64,000 bases of DNA, taken from contig CM038046.1 of assembly GCA_021397845.1 (NCBI GenBank), positions 65,490,021-65,554,020 of the forward strand, read 5' to 3'. Under the pieces are notes generated by a model, which saw only the letters and a list, made by a program, of their open reading frames with translations, was not told where the DNA came from and did no database searches. Below are positions 20,222-33,013 of the stretch, one piece after another. Position 1 is the stretch's first letter; each line of letters begins with the position of its first letter. Origin of the DNA: Areca catechu (lineage: Eukaryota > Streptophyta > Magnoliopsida > Arecales > Arecaceae). The position numbers and the translations under genes were made by a program.

Positions 20222-21686
20222 TGGTGTGGACACCAGGATTAGACAGAGGCTGGTCAACCCATTATGGATCTCTAATTAGGGTTCTTAATATTTTGGCTCT
20301 TGTAATAAGGCTTCAAGCCTGAGTAATTTACTTTTGAGTCATGTAATTAGTATCTCGTTGATTTCAATTTTTGGTTTAGTCTGGTAATTTGGCCAATTTG
20401 GTCAAGTTAGGGTCAATTAGTCCTATAATTAGCCAAGTTGGTCCACAAGCTCAAGTCAATTTAAAGATGGGCTCAAGCTAGTTTGAAGATGAGTCAAGCC
20501 ACCACTCCATGCCAGGTTAAATGTGCCAACTCTTGAGGAGTGCCACATCATCAGTGCCACATGGCATGAAAGGTGCCACTTCAGCTCATGAAGTGCCACA
20601 TCATCAATGCCACATGGCATGGGAGGTGCTACTTCATCAAGCACCTTGGGCAGCCAATTAAAGGTAAAATCTCAAATTCAAATTCCATGGTTGACTCCCA
20701 TTAATCTTCCCTTGATCCAAGCCAACAAGATCCTCACCCCACTTCACATATCAAGCCATATCACCAAGGATAAAGCCTAGCATTCATGGTTGGTCAAAGC
20801 TTCATGAAGAGAAGATTCAAAATTCAAAATAGGCGCCCCTTGATTCATGAAGACAACATCCTCTCTTCACTCCCCCAAATCAAGTCTTGTAACCCCTATT
20901 TCAAATTTGAATTCAAATGTCAAATGAGGACATAGGTGCTTATAGAAAGGACCATAACCTTCTTTTAGAACTAGTTTTTGATGAATGAAAATTTTGAGAA
21001 GTTTTTACTTCATTATAGCCCTTGTCTTCTTAGACTAGGAACTCTGTGAGAGAGTGCCTTTGACCTTCGGGACATTGAGGGGTGAGAGGCCCTAAGTTCC
21101 CTTCCTCCTTCGCAAGCCACCAACCAATCTTCAAGCTTAGATACCCTTGGAAACTCCACCAGGATGCCTAGCAAGAAGAGTCTCCACGACCACCATTCTC
21201 AACTCTTTCCCATCACTTCTTACTTTCTTATTTCTTCTTCTTGATATTTTCTAACCCTTCCCTTGGGTGCTCGCAAGTCCTCCTGGTGCCATAGATAATG
21301 GAGTCGATCTTCCTTGCCCCCGTAACCATCGAACGGAAAGTCGATGAATTCGTAGGGTTGAAGGCTTGATCCTCCAGGCCACATCCATGAGAGTGAGTGA
21401 ACTCAGCATCGGGCGCATCAGAGTCTTCACAGTTTGCACCCCTAATCTCCTATGTAGGTATTGATCTATAGCTAAGCCTTCGGGGTTTCTTAATCCTGGG
21501 ATCCTCTCGTTATCTTTGTTTAGGGACTATCATTACTTGCTAGAAAGTTCTTATCCTTATAGAATCTCTAGTTCTATTCTCTACTTAACATCGGAAATCA
21601 GTAAACCTATTAAACAGCTTAAAACAACAAAAGGAAAAATCACTTGCATGCATCTCATCCATCTTAGTATAGTAGTTCCCGCATCA
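20222..21686 (+). repeat. 3' LTR of element C
   Basis: Starts TGGTGTGGACACC and ends CGCATCA. Matches 16113-17559 with many substitutions and small length changes. Frames at 20456-20644 and 21251-21439 are not genes. Confidence 0.88.
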
Positions 21687-22370
21687 CATTGCCTATAAAA
21701 GCCTTCGACCTCTCGATCACGGAAGCATATCAAGCCTATAGCCCTTCTCTTCTCTCAATCCCATCTCTGCTCCAAGTACTCTGATTTCCTTCCTGGCTTC
21801 CACTTCTCTTCCATCTTTTAGACCCCCTTCATCCTGACTAGTTCTAACTCCCACTACACTGGCCCTGGTTCCCACTCTCCGTTCTCCATCACATCGTCAG
21901 ACTGCTCCATCTTCTGATATCTTCGGATATGCTATAGCTTCTCTATGGAAGCCTGATCTCCATCAAATTTGGGAAAATGTGTTTATATTTTGGATGTGTT
22001 CATTTGATGTACTCCTCATTTTATAAAATGAAAAGAGCTTTCGATTAATTAATATTTTTTTCTATTTTGTTTAAAGTAGATTCATGAGTAGTGATAAGCT
22101 TTTGAGGTAAGTTTCTCTACATGAAAATAATTTTGACTGATCTATTCCTAATAAGGATGGGCCATGATCTATGAGTGCAGGCCGTACTCTCATTAAGATA
22201 GATCATATCTGGATTATTTTTACTATTAATTCTCTTTTAGTTCAATTTTTATTGAGCATTTTACTTTTAAAATAACTCAAAGGTCCCTGCAGATTCGACC
22301 TTTACTCTCACTACTCTTCATAAGAAAAGTGGAATTAAGGTATTAAATCGATGCATAGCGATGCGCATCA
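21687..22370 (+). repeat. 3' LTR of element E, right piece
   Basis: Resumes after C's right target duplication (CATTG, 21687-21691) with CCTATAAAAGCC, a clear TATA box at 21694-21700. It ends with CAGATTCGACCTTTACTCTC, typical of Athila/Tat LTR ends, and GCGCATCA at 22370. Confidence 0.72.
21694..21700 (+). promoter_or_regulatory. TATA box of element E LTR
   Basis: TATAAAA, followed about 30 bp later by a plausible start of R. Element C inserted a few bases upstream, so the core promoter was cut off from its own U3. Confidence 0.6.
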
Positions 22371-22676
22371 CAGGAGAAGTATTACGAAGTGCACGTCCCT
22401 TCTATTGTTAGCATGAGTGGCATGCCATGGGGCCTAACACCCCGACAGGACACTGCTTCTTATGAGCATCGTGCGACCATGTTTGGGGACCTGACAAGGC
22501 ACTGGCCTAGTAAGAGATGCTACAGTATCTGAGATTTCTTGTAAAACCTTTCTCTTCCAGGTTGTAAGTTGAAGGGCGTGATGCTCCGTGTAGAGCGCCT
22601 TTCCATAGAAGGTGCTGATAACAAGCTAAGAGGCCTGGTGCTTTGATAGGATGCTCCTTCATACAGGATATATGTA

Positions 22677-22838
22677 GCATGCCCTTGTGGAGCGCCACCC
22701 CATAAAGATGGCAGGGCATGCCCTAGCAGAGTGCCACTCCACAGAGGTGGCAGGTGGCATGCCTTGGTGGAGCGTCACTCCACAGAGGTTGCAGGCAGTG
22801 TGCCATGGTGGAGCGCCACTCCACAGAGGTGGTAGTCT
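22677..22838 (+). repeat. Four-copy tandem repeat of about 40 bp
   Basis: Units start GCATGCC at 22677, 22716 and 22757 and GTGTGCC at 22798 (lengths 39, 41, 41, 41). Each contains GGAGCGCCACTCCACAGAGG or a close variant. Confidence 0.9.
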
Positions 22839-22959
22839 CTTTGAGTAACATAAGGGTTCCAGCATAGTGACACCACATGCTTGGGTCACTATCCTTGTAT
22901 CTCCTAAGGTTGCTCGAGGAGGAGACCAGGTCTACCTATCTTTATGAATGCTTGACTTC

Positions 22960-23505
22960 AGGTGGGGAGTTTGACTTTGATCGGGAGCTTGATCTCAGAT
23001 GGAAGCTCAACCTCGGGTGGGAGCTCGGCCTTGGCATGGAGCTCAACCTCAATAGGGAGCTTGACCTTGGTGGGAGCTTGACCTTGAATTGGAGCTCAAC
23101 CTTGAATGGGAGCTCTACCTTGGGTGGGAGCTCTACATCAAATAGGAGCTCTACCTCAATGGGGGCTTGACCTTGGTAGGAGCTCAACCTCGGATGGGAG
23201 CTCGACCTCGAATGGGAGCTCTACCTCGAACAGGAGCTCGACCTTAGATGGGAGCTCGACCTTAGAGGGAGCTCGACCTTGGCAGGAGCTTGACCTTAGA
23301 TGGGAGCTTGACCTTAGATGGGAGCTTGACCTTGCGGGAGCTCAACCTCGGTGGGAGCTTGACCTCAGATGGGAGCTCTACCTCAAACAGGAGCTCGACA
23401 TCATTAAGAGCTCAACCTCAGACATGAGCTCGACATCGGTGGGAGCTCAACCTCGGTTGGGAGATCAACATTGGACGAGATCTCGACCTCAGTAGAGAGC
23501 TAGTG
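22960..23505 (+). repeat. 18-bp minisatellite, GGGAGCTCGACCTTGG-like unit, roughly 30 copies
   Basis: The motif GGGAGCT(C/T)(G/A)ACCT(T/C) recurs about every 18 bp over more than 500 bp, with some units missing or adding a few bases. AGCTC and TCGAC cores are the most constant parts. Confidence 0.9.
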
Positions 23506-23524
23506 GTAGCATCCAGGTGGTGCC

Positions 23525-25728
23525 TGTAGGAGTTCTCCCAGGAACAGAAAATTGCAATCGAATAGGCATCAACAGCTTGTGACAGCGAAAGTAGATATAA
23601 AAATAATTTATATCTTATCATGCAATTCATAAATAAATATAATTTATTTATCATAAATTTCTAACATGCTGCAACATATGAGAAAAATATAAGATTTAAA
23701 ATAAAATTATTTTAAGCATGAAATACTTACTTGGATCGCTATCCGGGCTTGCTGTGAAAAGCGTGCAGATCCGCTATTGAAAATCGAGATTCTGTCGGAG
23801 CCGTGCAAATTCTCGGCCTCTGCTGGTATCCATACGAAGCTCTCACAACTAAGTTGTAGAGGGCATCCGACTGCCAGATCCTTGCAGCCCTCTCCTCTTT
23901 CAGCAAATCACCTGCTTTAAGAACTGTGCCAATCCAAATCTGGACTGGCTTTTGGCTTCTGTCTTGCAAATCAAACTATGAGAGATCTTTGGACCATTTC
24001 CTATCTTCTTTCTCTAGTAGAGCATCTCTCTATATCTCACAGAAGGAATAAGGAAATAAAAAGGGGAGAAAAGAACTTGGCACTAGGTGTGAGAACCTTA
24101 GGTGAAGATGCCCCAAAAGAAAAGCTCATGGCCAAGAGGAATATTCATGGTGGAAGGAGAGAAATATTCACACCAATTGTTCTCCCTTTGGTCAGCCACC
24201 TTTCTTCCTATTTAAATTCAAGTTCTCCAATCCCATCAAAACAAAATTCCTATGTTTTACTTTATCTAGCTAGGATTTAAGAGGAGTGAATGAGAAGGAC
24301 TCCTCATATTCCTCCATTAGCGACATCTAATATTCATGCTTCCTCTCTTTTTTCGTCCAAATACATGGGGCCCACAAGGTAGGCTTGTGGAGGGAAGGGA
24401 AGACATGGGGAGAGAGTCCCAATCTAATTAGACTCTTGGTCATGGTCCAAATGAAGAGATTTTATAGTCAAACTGAAGCCGATTTTAAATCCGATCGAAC
24501 CATTTCAAAGGGGACATTGATCCAACACAATTAGGATTAATTAATTAAGTTTAAATTAATTAAATTAAATCTAATTTAATTTAATTAATAATTAATTCAT
24601 AATTAATTAATTGTAACATTTACAATTAGGTCAAATATTAATTGTAACACTTATAATTAGGTCCAAATTGACTTGCTGATTAGTTACTTGAGCTCCTTAT
24701 GTGTATGACCCCTCTGGTCCTATCTTGTCTGATAATGAGACATGCTATAATCTCCATTATAATCATTGAAACTCCTTTCGATGGACTAAAATAATTTCAG
24801 CTCAACCCTAATTAGGATCATCGATCTGAAAACAATCCTAATGGGCTCTCATAATCTACTAGTGACCTCTAGCAGTATGTAGTGGCAACCCAGCAGAATA
24901 AGATTTGAACCCCTAGGTGTAGTTACCATGTGATTCGATTCCTCTATCAAAATCCCGACATGATGTTGGTTGTGGATACTCGTCAAACCAATCAGTCATA
25001 TACTTAACTTAATCAACTCAAGTCCAATTGTGATACTAATGAAAACACCTTTTCATTTTCATCCTACTATGGCCATAGATTTCTAGACATAGTCTCATTA
25101 AGCTTACATAAAATTATACCTTACTACTAAGGCTGATAGATCCTTATAAGTGAACACCCTTCTCCTACAATAAACTTAATGTAGCCAACGAACACCGCAA
25201 GGTCCCATATGGATAGGAACCATGTGATTATGCTGTCAAACTACAGCAACCTTATTATGAGTAGCTGAGATACTCTAGGTCAAGGAACTATTCATACGAC
25301 TATAGCATCAAGAAGTTATCGATGAGTGACTAGTCATCCGTATAACTTAATGTACTTGGTCATGCTCGGTATCGTTGATCACTATCAACTACCTGCACTC
25401 TCACTCCAGTGTCTCCATACAGTAGGTCAGAGACTCATCTATCCAAAAGGGAAGTGATTTGTGTACTGATTTTAACGAAATAATCACCATCCTCAGATAT
25501 TCCAATAATCGGGAGCTTTTAGGAGTTAATCTATAAAGACACATGCCTCAGATTCTCAACTCTTAAGAATATGTGTCATTGTCCATTAGCTCCATGGACA
25601 ATTCATAGACATAATAATATGAGTGAAACTAATGCCCTATTTATTAATAAAGAAAATTAAGTACAAAGTTCATGCCCTAAAATTAAAATATATCAAGCCA
25701 ACATGGCTTTCAGGGTATACACCTAACA
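23525..25728 (-). repeat. LTR of element F, left copy (3' LTR in element orientation)
   Basis: About 2.2 kb, alignable with 33014-34470 joined to 45491-46127. On the minus strand it starts TGTTAGGTGTATACC after the PPT. Contains repeated AATTAATT-rich sequence at 24530-24620. The 100-aa frame at 23978-24280 recurs in the other LTR with changes and is not a gene. Confidence 0.85.
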
Positions 25729-25740
25729 ATCTCCAACTTG
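25729..25740 (-). promoter_or_regulatory. Polypurine tract of element F
   Basis: Minus strand CAAGTTGGAGAT, directly before the LTR start TGTTAGG; a usual copia arrangement. Confidence 0.7.
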
Positions 25741-26789
25741 CATAAAGCCAATTGGGTACATATCTAAGTCCCATTTTCTCAAAGTGGACTTCAGCCTTCT
25801 GATGGCTTAGAGTCTTAGGTAGTGGGTCTGCCATGTTGTCCATGGAGTCTACTCTTTACACCTAAATATATTTCTTCTTGGGGTAGTCACGTATGATATG
25901 AAACCATTGCTCTTCTGGTGAGACCTGGGCTCTTTAGCTAGAGCTATTGCACCATTATTGTCATAATATATGGGGATGGCATCAGATGGCATCACTCCAA
26001 GCTACGTAACAAACTTTTTGTACTAGAAGGCTTCTTTTGTAGCTTCAGAGGCAGCGATATATTATACTTCAATTGTTGAATCTGCTATGATAGGCTGCTT
26101 GGAACTTTTCTAACTAGTTGCCCCACCATTCGACTAAAACACAGACCCTGAGTAGACTTTCTATCATCAGGATCAGACATAAAGTCTGAGTTTGTATATC
26201 CCTTTATCCTTAATTCTGAACTTCCTCCAAAGACTAAGAACAAATCTTTAGTCCTTATCAAGTACTTAAAAATGTTCTTCATAGCTATCCAGTATTCTTC
26301 ACCTAGATTCGACTGATATCTGCTCGTGACACTCACAGCAAGAGCTATATCAGGTCGAGTACACAACATGACATACATAAGACTTCCAATTGCCGAAGCA
26401 AATGGAATCTTGCTCATGCATCGAATCTCTTCAGGTGTGTTGGGACACATTTTCTTGGAGAGATTAATGCCATGCCGAAGAGGTAACAATCCACTTTTAG
26501 AGTTCTCCATGCTGAACCTTTTCAGCACTTCCTCTATATATAATTTTTGTGAAAGGCCAAGCATCTAATTAGATCTATCTTTATAGACCTTAATCCCCAA
26601 AATATATGATGATTCACCTAAGTCTTTCATAGAGAATTTCTTAAATAACCAACTTTTGACCAAAGTCAACATGGGAATATCATTTCCTATAAGGAGGATG
26701 TCATCCATGTACAATACGAGGAATATCACCGCCCTCCCACTGACCTTCCTTTAAACACATGGCTCATCCTCATTCTTGATAAAATCAAT
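25741..26789 (-). pseudogene. Reverse transcriptase C-terminal half and RNase H of element F
   Basis: On the minus strand the sequence right after solo LTR G continues the RT: FIKNEDEPCV, then YMDD at 26700-26711 (catalytic Asp pair), ILLIGNDIPML, and the copia thumb/connection LGLSQKLYIEEVLKRFSMEN. RNase H follows with RPDIALAVSVTSRYQS, KGYTNSDFMSD, STIEV-stop-YIAASEA and a degraded tail. Open for 159 codons at 26085-26564. Stops include one after DEPCV and one in the RNase H AEY region. Non-functional. It was a single gene with the RT half at 28498-28916. Confidence 0.88.
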
Positions 26790-28497
26790 TGATGTAGAAC
26801 AGAGAACTTTGATACCAAAAATGATGCAGAACGAAAGAAGAGAAGATGCGATGCGGAAGTAAATTAAAATTAATGTATTTTTTTTTTTAATATATTTTCA
26901 GAAGTCGGCTTTGACTCAAACGAAAGATAAACTAATGTTGAGATAAACTAATGTTGAAAGAAACTAAGAAATGACAGAGATCACAATTAAAAGGAGTGGA
27001 TTATCAGAGTAACTCAAAAGTAGGATCGCTGGGGATTGAGAAACCCCCAGATCTAGGGTTTGCTCTGAGTTTCAACGAAACAGACAAAGTGAGAAGAGAA
27101 GGTTTTATTCCTGACTGTGATATCTCTCGTTGCTTCAATTGAAGGACACTCTCGTGCAGATTGTAGGATCCTTGGAGATGAGGTATCTTCGTAATGGATC
27201 CTCGGATTGTAGTCCTATGGCAAGGTTGGCCTTCTTCTCGAACTCAGGATCTGGAAGAAGAAGAACAAAAAAAAAAAGAACCAGAAACTCAAAGAAAGAC
27301 ACTGACCTGAGGACTTAATGAAGATTGTTGGATGTAGAAGTTCCGGAGATCTTGATACTGATCTGACTCTTCTTTGAACTAGCTCTGTAGTTGAAACAGT
27401 TGATCTGAACCTGGATGCTGGTGGCTGGCCTTTATGTGGAAGAGAGGGGCCGTGGGATGTAGATGGAAAATTAGGGTTTGGTGGTGGTGGAGTAGAGATG
27501 GGTGGACTAAGCTAGAGTTTTGGGGTTGGAGATCTCACACCTCCTCAAGGTTCCTAGGGAACCCGGATTTACTCCCTCACGGAGCTCAACACTTGAATAC
27601 AAGTGCGGAAGAGAGAAACACAAAGTTGCTCACAAAGAAATTGATTTCATTCATCATTTTTTAAATTCAAGAGTTACATAGAGTTGAATATATAGACATA
27701 ACAAAGAAATAAAATTTTATACATTTCCCATATGGGACTAATAGGACTAACCCACACTTTAGGCATCAAATTCTCTTCCCAAGATTCCTTCCATGAGTGG
27801 GCAGCCCAAAAACTCCAAGAAAACTTGAAATCAACTCCAAATGGCAGGTTATGGGGGTGTCTCCTAGTATCTCTCCATGAATCAAGGATTTTCCCTTCAT
27901 GGTTTGGCTCTTTTGGACACCTAGTCTTGCTCCACAAGTTTAGACTTCTTCCTTTCATGGCTTTGGCACTTTTGGAAACTTTTGGGTGCCTCCTTGATTT
28001 TCTCCCCAAGACATACTCTCTTCCCTTTTATAACTTGGATTTTTATGGAACATTGTGGGGCACCTCCTTGATCCTCTCTTCAAGAAAAATTCTTGCCATC
28101 CTGGCTTGGGTTTATCTGGAAAGAAGTTGGCTCCTCCTTGGATTGAGGTATCTTGATGGATTTCTCCCCCAAGTGGTGCAAGAAAAAAGAACCTGCTTAC
28201 TTGAGGTGTGGGGAACAAGGTACACTGGATGGAGATGTGGCAGGGAGTGTGGCACCCACTTGTAGCTGGAAAATGTGGTGCCCTATGGCAAAGGGAATGA
28301 CACCTACCTGGGCCTTGGACTTGGACTGAGTCAACATGACCCAACAAAAATTGAAATGACAAAATTACAGACTCAAAATTGAGTTGATCAGGTCAACCCT
28401 TATTACAAAACCAGAAAAATTCTAATTCTTCGGGCAAGGTCAATCAGAGATCCAGATGGAGTGCTGAAGTCTTCTTCTGAGTCTGGTGCCCGCACCA
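26790..28497 (-). repeat. G: solo LTR of the A/A' chromovirus family inside element F
   Basis: On the minus strand it begins TGGTGCGGGCACCAGACTC and ends GTTCTACATCA, 1708 bp, with the family's embedded PBS-like copy (TGGTATCAAAG, mutated) near its end. Flanks are TCAAT on the left and TCAAA on the right, a target duplication with one mismatch. F's RT frame continues on both sides, so only the LTR remains, the usual result of recombination between two LTRs. Internal frames (27434-27664, 27732-28265) are not genes. Confidence 0.9.
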
Positions 28498-31398
28498 TCA
28501 AATAATTTGATTGCATCATCAAAATGAGTATTCCAACCCCGAGAAGCTTGTTTCAATCCGTAGATTGATTTATGCAACTTGCAGACCTTATGATTTTCAT
28601 CATTGGAAGTGAAACCGAAATGCTGCTCCATATAGATATCTTCCTTAAGATATCCATTCTGGAATGTAGTTTTCACATCCATCTGCCATATCTCATAATC
28701 ATCATATGCTATAATTGCAAGCAATGTATGGATAGATTTCAGCATAGCTACTAGTGAAAAGGTATCATGATAGTCAATGCCTTCACGTTGACTATACCCT
28801 TTCACTACTAACCTAGCTTTAAAGGTTTCTACCTTACTATCTGCACCTATTTTTCTTTTGTAGATCCATTTACAATCAATAGATACAATACCCTCTAGTG
28901 ATCTACTAAGGACCATACTTGGTCAGAATGCACTGATTCAATTTCTAACTTCATAGCATTCAACCATTTCTCGGAGTCAATTTCTAATATTGCCTCATCA
29001 TAAGTCTTTGGATCAATCAATTAATCCTTGTCCCCAACTAGAAACATTTCCATTATATCCTCTGTAAGCATACCCAAGTACCATTCGGGAGGTTTGGAGA
29101 CTCTAATAGACCTACGAGGTGGAAGAGCATTTATATGTTTTGGTTGATTAGGTTCGATCTGATCTCCAGCTGGCAGCTCTTCAGAGACTTTCTCATCAAG
29201 GTTAATTAACCTCCCACTACCACCTTCCTGAGTAAACTATTTTTCAAGAAATGTGGCATGTTTGCTTACAATCACATTGTGATCTTCTAGAAGGTAAAAG
29301 TAATATCCTAAAATTTGTTTAGGATACCCTATAAATCGAGCTTTCACATATCTAGATTTTAACTTATTCGCCATTAGTCTTTTCACATAAGCTGAACATC
29401 CTCAAATCTTGAAATGGGCAAGACTTGGTTTCTTACCATGCCAAATCTCATATGGTATGGTAGGAACAGATTTAGATGGAACCCTATTTAGGATATAAAT
29501 TGAAGTTTGTAAGGCATCTCCGCAAATAAATAAAGGCAAGTTAGTGAAGCACATCATGGATTGGACCATATCAAATAATGTCCTATTTCTCCTCTTAGAC
29601 ACCCCGTTGAGCTGAGGCGTACCAGGTGGAGTCCATTGTGAGACTATGCCAATATCCTTAAGATAAACTAAAAATCTCTTACTAAGGTATTCACCTCCTC
29701 GATCTGATTGAAGAACCTTAAGGGTTTTACTTGTTTGCTTTTCTATCTCATATCTGAATTCCTTAAACATTTCAAAAGCTTCAGATTTGTGTCTCATAAG
29801 AAACACATAACCATACCATGAACAATCATCAGTAAAGTTTATAAAGTAGTAAAAACCATCCCTAGACTGCACATCAAATAGACCACACATATCAGTGTGT
29901 ACCAGGGCAAGTAATTCTATGGCCCTCTCCCCATGTCCTACAAATGGTATCTTGGTCATTTTTCCTTGAAGACATGACTCACAAGGTGGATATGATTCAG
30001 AATTAACTGAATCTAGGATCCCATCCCTTTCCAAATTGTTTATTCTATCCTCACCTATATGATTGAGCTTTAGGTGGAACATGTATTTATCATTTAGATC
30101 ATCTCTAAGATGTTTATGTCCTATGGCATTTACTTTAATTTTCTCGTTAATATTCAAAAATGCATCAGCATGCAAATGATAGAGACTATCAATTAAAATA
30201 GCTTTTGCAACTAATTTATTTTTCAAATAAATACTACAAAGTCTTTATTGAATGTAAATTCAAATCCTTCGTGTGCTAGCATAGAGACAGAAATCAAATT
30301 TCTACTAGCTCCAGGCATAAAATAATAGTCACAAAGTACTAATCTAAATCCTAAAGGTAACACCAGAGAATATTTTCCAACGGCTTGAGCAGCAACTCTT
30401 GCTTCATTTCCGACACGTAGGACCATCTCACCCTCTCTCAGCATTATACTTCTTTCCAGGCCTTGCATTGAAATGCATATATGAGCACAAGAGTCAGAGT
30501 CTAAAATCCAACTAGAAGTAGATGAAACTATTAGGTTAGATTCAATAACGAGCATAGGCTTACCTTCAGAAGGTGCATCCTCGTTCTGTTTCTTTAGGCT
30601 TTCCAGGTAAAGAGGACAATTCCTTTTCCAGTGGCCATCTGTATTGCCGTGGAAACATTTTTCTTTCTTAACCTTGGCTTTCTTGGGAGTGTCATTCTTC
30701 TATTTGCTTTCCTTCTTCTGCTTCTTTGCAAGTTTCTTCTTCTTCCAAGTAGACTTTCTTTTGGAGGAAGACTGCTCCACAGAAACAACAGAGCCCCTTG
30801 AACTTTTCAGGGTCCCCTCATTGCTTACCAGCATGTTCAATAATTCAAGAAAAGTATAATTCAACTTGTTCATATTATACTTCATAACAAATTGAGCATA
30901 TGAACTAGTCAAGGACTGGAGGATCAAATCCACCTGTAGCTCTTTATGAATCAGAATACCCAGCTTCTCAAGCTATTTGATGTCCTTGATCATTGTCAAA
31001 CAATGATCGTGCATTGACTGCCCTTCATGCATCTTGTTGTTGAAAAGCCTTTTTGATACTTCGAAGTGTGCAATCCGACTTTGTTCACCATATAATTCTT
31101 ATAGGTGAATTAGAATTGATTTAGTAGTTGGCATATCCTCATGTTGGCTCTGCAATTCATTTGACATTGAGGCCAACATATAACACTTAACCTTATTATC
31201 ATCTTCCATCCATTTTTCATGTGCAGCCGTCTGACGAGCATTTGGATGGTCGTGTAAGATAGGGGGTTCTTGGTCAAGCACATAGCCCAACTTCTTAAAA
31301 CTCAAAATAATTTTGATGTTTCTCAACCAATCTTTAAAATTGAGGCCTACTAGTCTGTTTGTCTCTAGAATACGAACTAAGGGATTTGAAGCAGACAT
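28498..31398 (-). pseudogene. Gag, protease, integrase and N-terminal RT of element F
   Basis: Minus-strand gag starts at the ATG at 31398 (MSASNPL) with FKDWLRNIKIIL and continues in pieces to a zinc knuckle near 30612-30660, whose second Cys is Gly. Protease at 30223-30555 has WILDSDSCAHIC, the catalytic D-S-G altered to D-S-D. Integrase at 29402-30226 has the HX4H...CX2C finger (HLKLNHI, CESC), Asp in VHTDMCG and in LQSDRGGEY, but Lys in place of the catalytic Glu (LNGVSKRRNRT). RT N terminus at 28440-28916 has CKWIYKRKIGADSKVETFKA, ARLVVKGYSQREGIDY and the QMDVKTTF block, and is cut by solo LTR G. Stops and shifts lie between these pieces. Confidence 0.9.
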
Positions 31399-33000
31399 GG
31401 TCAACTGCAAGAGTAGAAGATTCAAATTAGATGCTTTACACTTAATTATAAAAATTATTCTAGGATCTTTAAAAAATAATTTTAGAACTCCCACTATTTT
31501 CTCGAATCTCTCACACTCCCTGGGGAGATGCGAAAACCATGCGACTTTAGGTTTCTAATGGGTGCTACGGTCCCATCGATGTACGACACCTCACCGTATC
31601 CAGTATTTGGTAACACGCTATGCCAATAAGTGGCCAACTCTTGTCAAATATATCTAATACAAGTTGTAGCTACTAGGTCTCTAAATAATGGACCTCAACA
31701 TGCCCGTTTATTGGTCTAATCATTAGTAAAGTCAGACTAACCATTCCTACTAGACAAAGCCATCATTGAGTCCCTTAACGTGCCCATTTTTTGGGCCCAA
31801 CCTCATCAATGCCTAGCAACATCCCATGCCTAATAGGATGGTTGTGTCTTCCCGATACAACTTGACCATTATAACCAGCCAAGAATAATCAACACCAGTA
31901 GGACACTCCCACACCTACAATGGTGGAAGACCTATGACTTAATATTTATTGGGAGCATAGTTCAGGTCTTTTCTTAATTGATTAGCCAAATCATGATTAA
32001 CCAATTACATTAAGTCAGTACATTCTCATGTCTGACTAATTACATTTAGTCAGCACAATCTTATATCTGACTAAAATTAGTTAGCATGGGTGAAGTCAAA
32101 TCAAAAGTGACCCTTTTAAAAACCTAATCAACCAAATTGGCCAAATCAGTTTGATCCATGGGAGGGTTCTGCCAATTTACCCTCTTTTTGCCAAACTAGT
32201 TAGTTGAGAAAGAGTTATCCCTAATTAAAACCATGATCGAAACCTTCCTTAGACACTAATTGACTGATAAGATTCAATTAGGTCATCTAATGATTTGGGC
32301 TCATCACTGAGCCAAATTAGGTCTTAACTTATCGATTCATTATCAAATGAATCGATCTGACCAGACTACATCTTAAAACAATTTCGAGCACACTTGACCT
32401 AACCCTAATCATCAACTGATTAGGTTAAGTCACTTGCTCAAAATTAAATTAGGGTTACTAGTTGATCTAATCAATCCCTAATCATCGTAGCCCAATCTCT
32501 AGATTTAATTTGTTCAACCCAAACTCTCATGCACCTATTTTGATTTTCTTGATCAAATCAATTTTAAAATTAGGTTCAAGTGCATGACATTAATAGCTTA
32601 TGATCATGAATCATATTTAAGATCTAAATCCTAATTTTGTGTATCGCATACAACAACATATATAATCATAAATCGATCAAAACCCTTTTGAAAATCCTTT
32701 TTCAAAACCAGGTATACATCAAAGTAGGACAACCTTTGCACTATATGGTGTAAACCCTATAGCAAGACAACCTTATGTCACTTTGTGCAACCCTTGATCG
32801 ATTAAATTTTAGATTATTAAATTTAATTTTAGATCTAAAAATTATGATTTTAATTTCAAAAGTAATTTTTCAAAACATGAAATTTTATGCTAGAACAATC
32901 TCATGTTCAACATAGATCGAAAAAATCATAATCTATCTATCTGATTTGAATGTTTTTCAGATCTGATTTTCATGCATGCATGTTAAGAAGGAGAACTGTG
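31399..33000 (-). other. Leader of element F
   Basis: About 1.6 kb between PBS and gag with no recognisable coding sequence. AT-rich, with repeated short motifs such as CTGACTAA and ATTAGTCAG around 31980-32070. The 81-aa frame at 31313-31558 lies mostly opposite gag. Confidence 0.65.
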
Positions 33001-33012
33001 GCTCTGATACCA
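33001..33012 (-). promoter_or_regulatory. PBS of element F (initiator tRNA-Met)
   Basis: GCTCTGATACCA on the plus strand, the exact complement of TGGTATCAGAGC, next to the right LTR. Confidence 0.9.
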
Positions 33013-33013
33013 C

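Larger units (their letters stand above)
16113..21686 (+). mobile_element. Element C: non-autonomous chromovirus-derived retrotransposon
   Basis: 5574 bp with LTRs 16113-17559 and 20222-21686, PBS 17564-17575, conserved leader block, gag N terminus, short pol scraps, an integrase C terminus with chromodomain, and PPT 20214-20221. RT, RNase H and most of integrase are absent. The LTRs are visibly more diverged from each other than those of A, so it is older. Inserted in the LTR of E. The internal plan matches B and A'. Confidence 0.88.
22371..23524. other. Repeat-rich DNA between elements E and F, no gene seen
   Basis: This is the only sizeable stretch not assignable to a recognised element. 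It holds a four-copy repeat of about 40 bp (22677-22838) and an 18-bp minisatellite (about 22960-23505). Open frames across it (22659-22889, 22877-23170, 23106-23495) arise because 18 is a multiple of three. It could be part of an older transposon interrupted by E and F, but no end or coding domain is visible. Confidence 0.6.

Noticed and set aside
22877..23495. Several open frames on both strands giving repetitive Gly-Ser-Ser-Thr or Trp-Glu-Leu-Asp-Leu peptides
   Set aside because: They are translations of an 18-bp minisatellite; a period divisible by three keeps frames open without selection.
27732..28265. 177-aa plus-strand frame
   Set aside because: Antisense to solo LTR G; no homologue among the other LTRs as a conserved protein.
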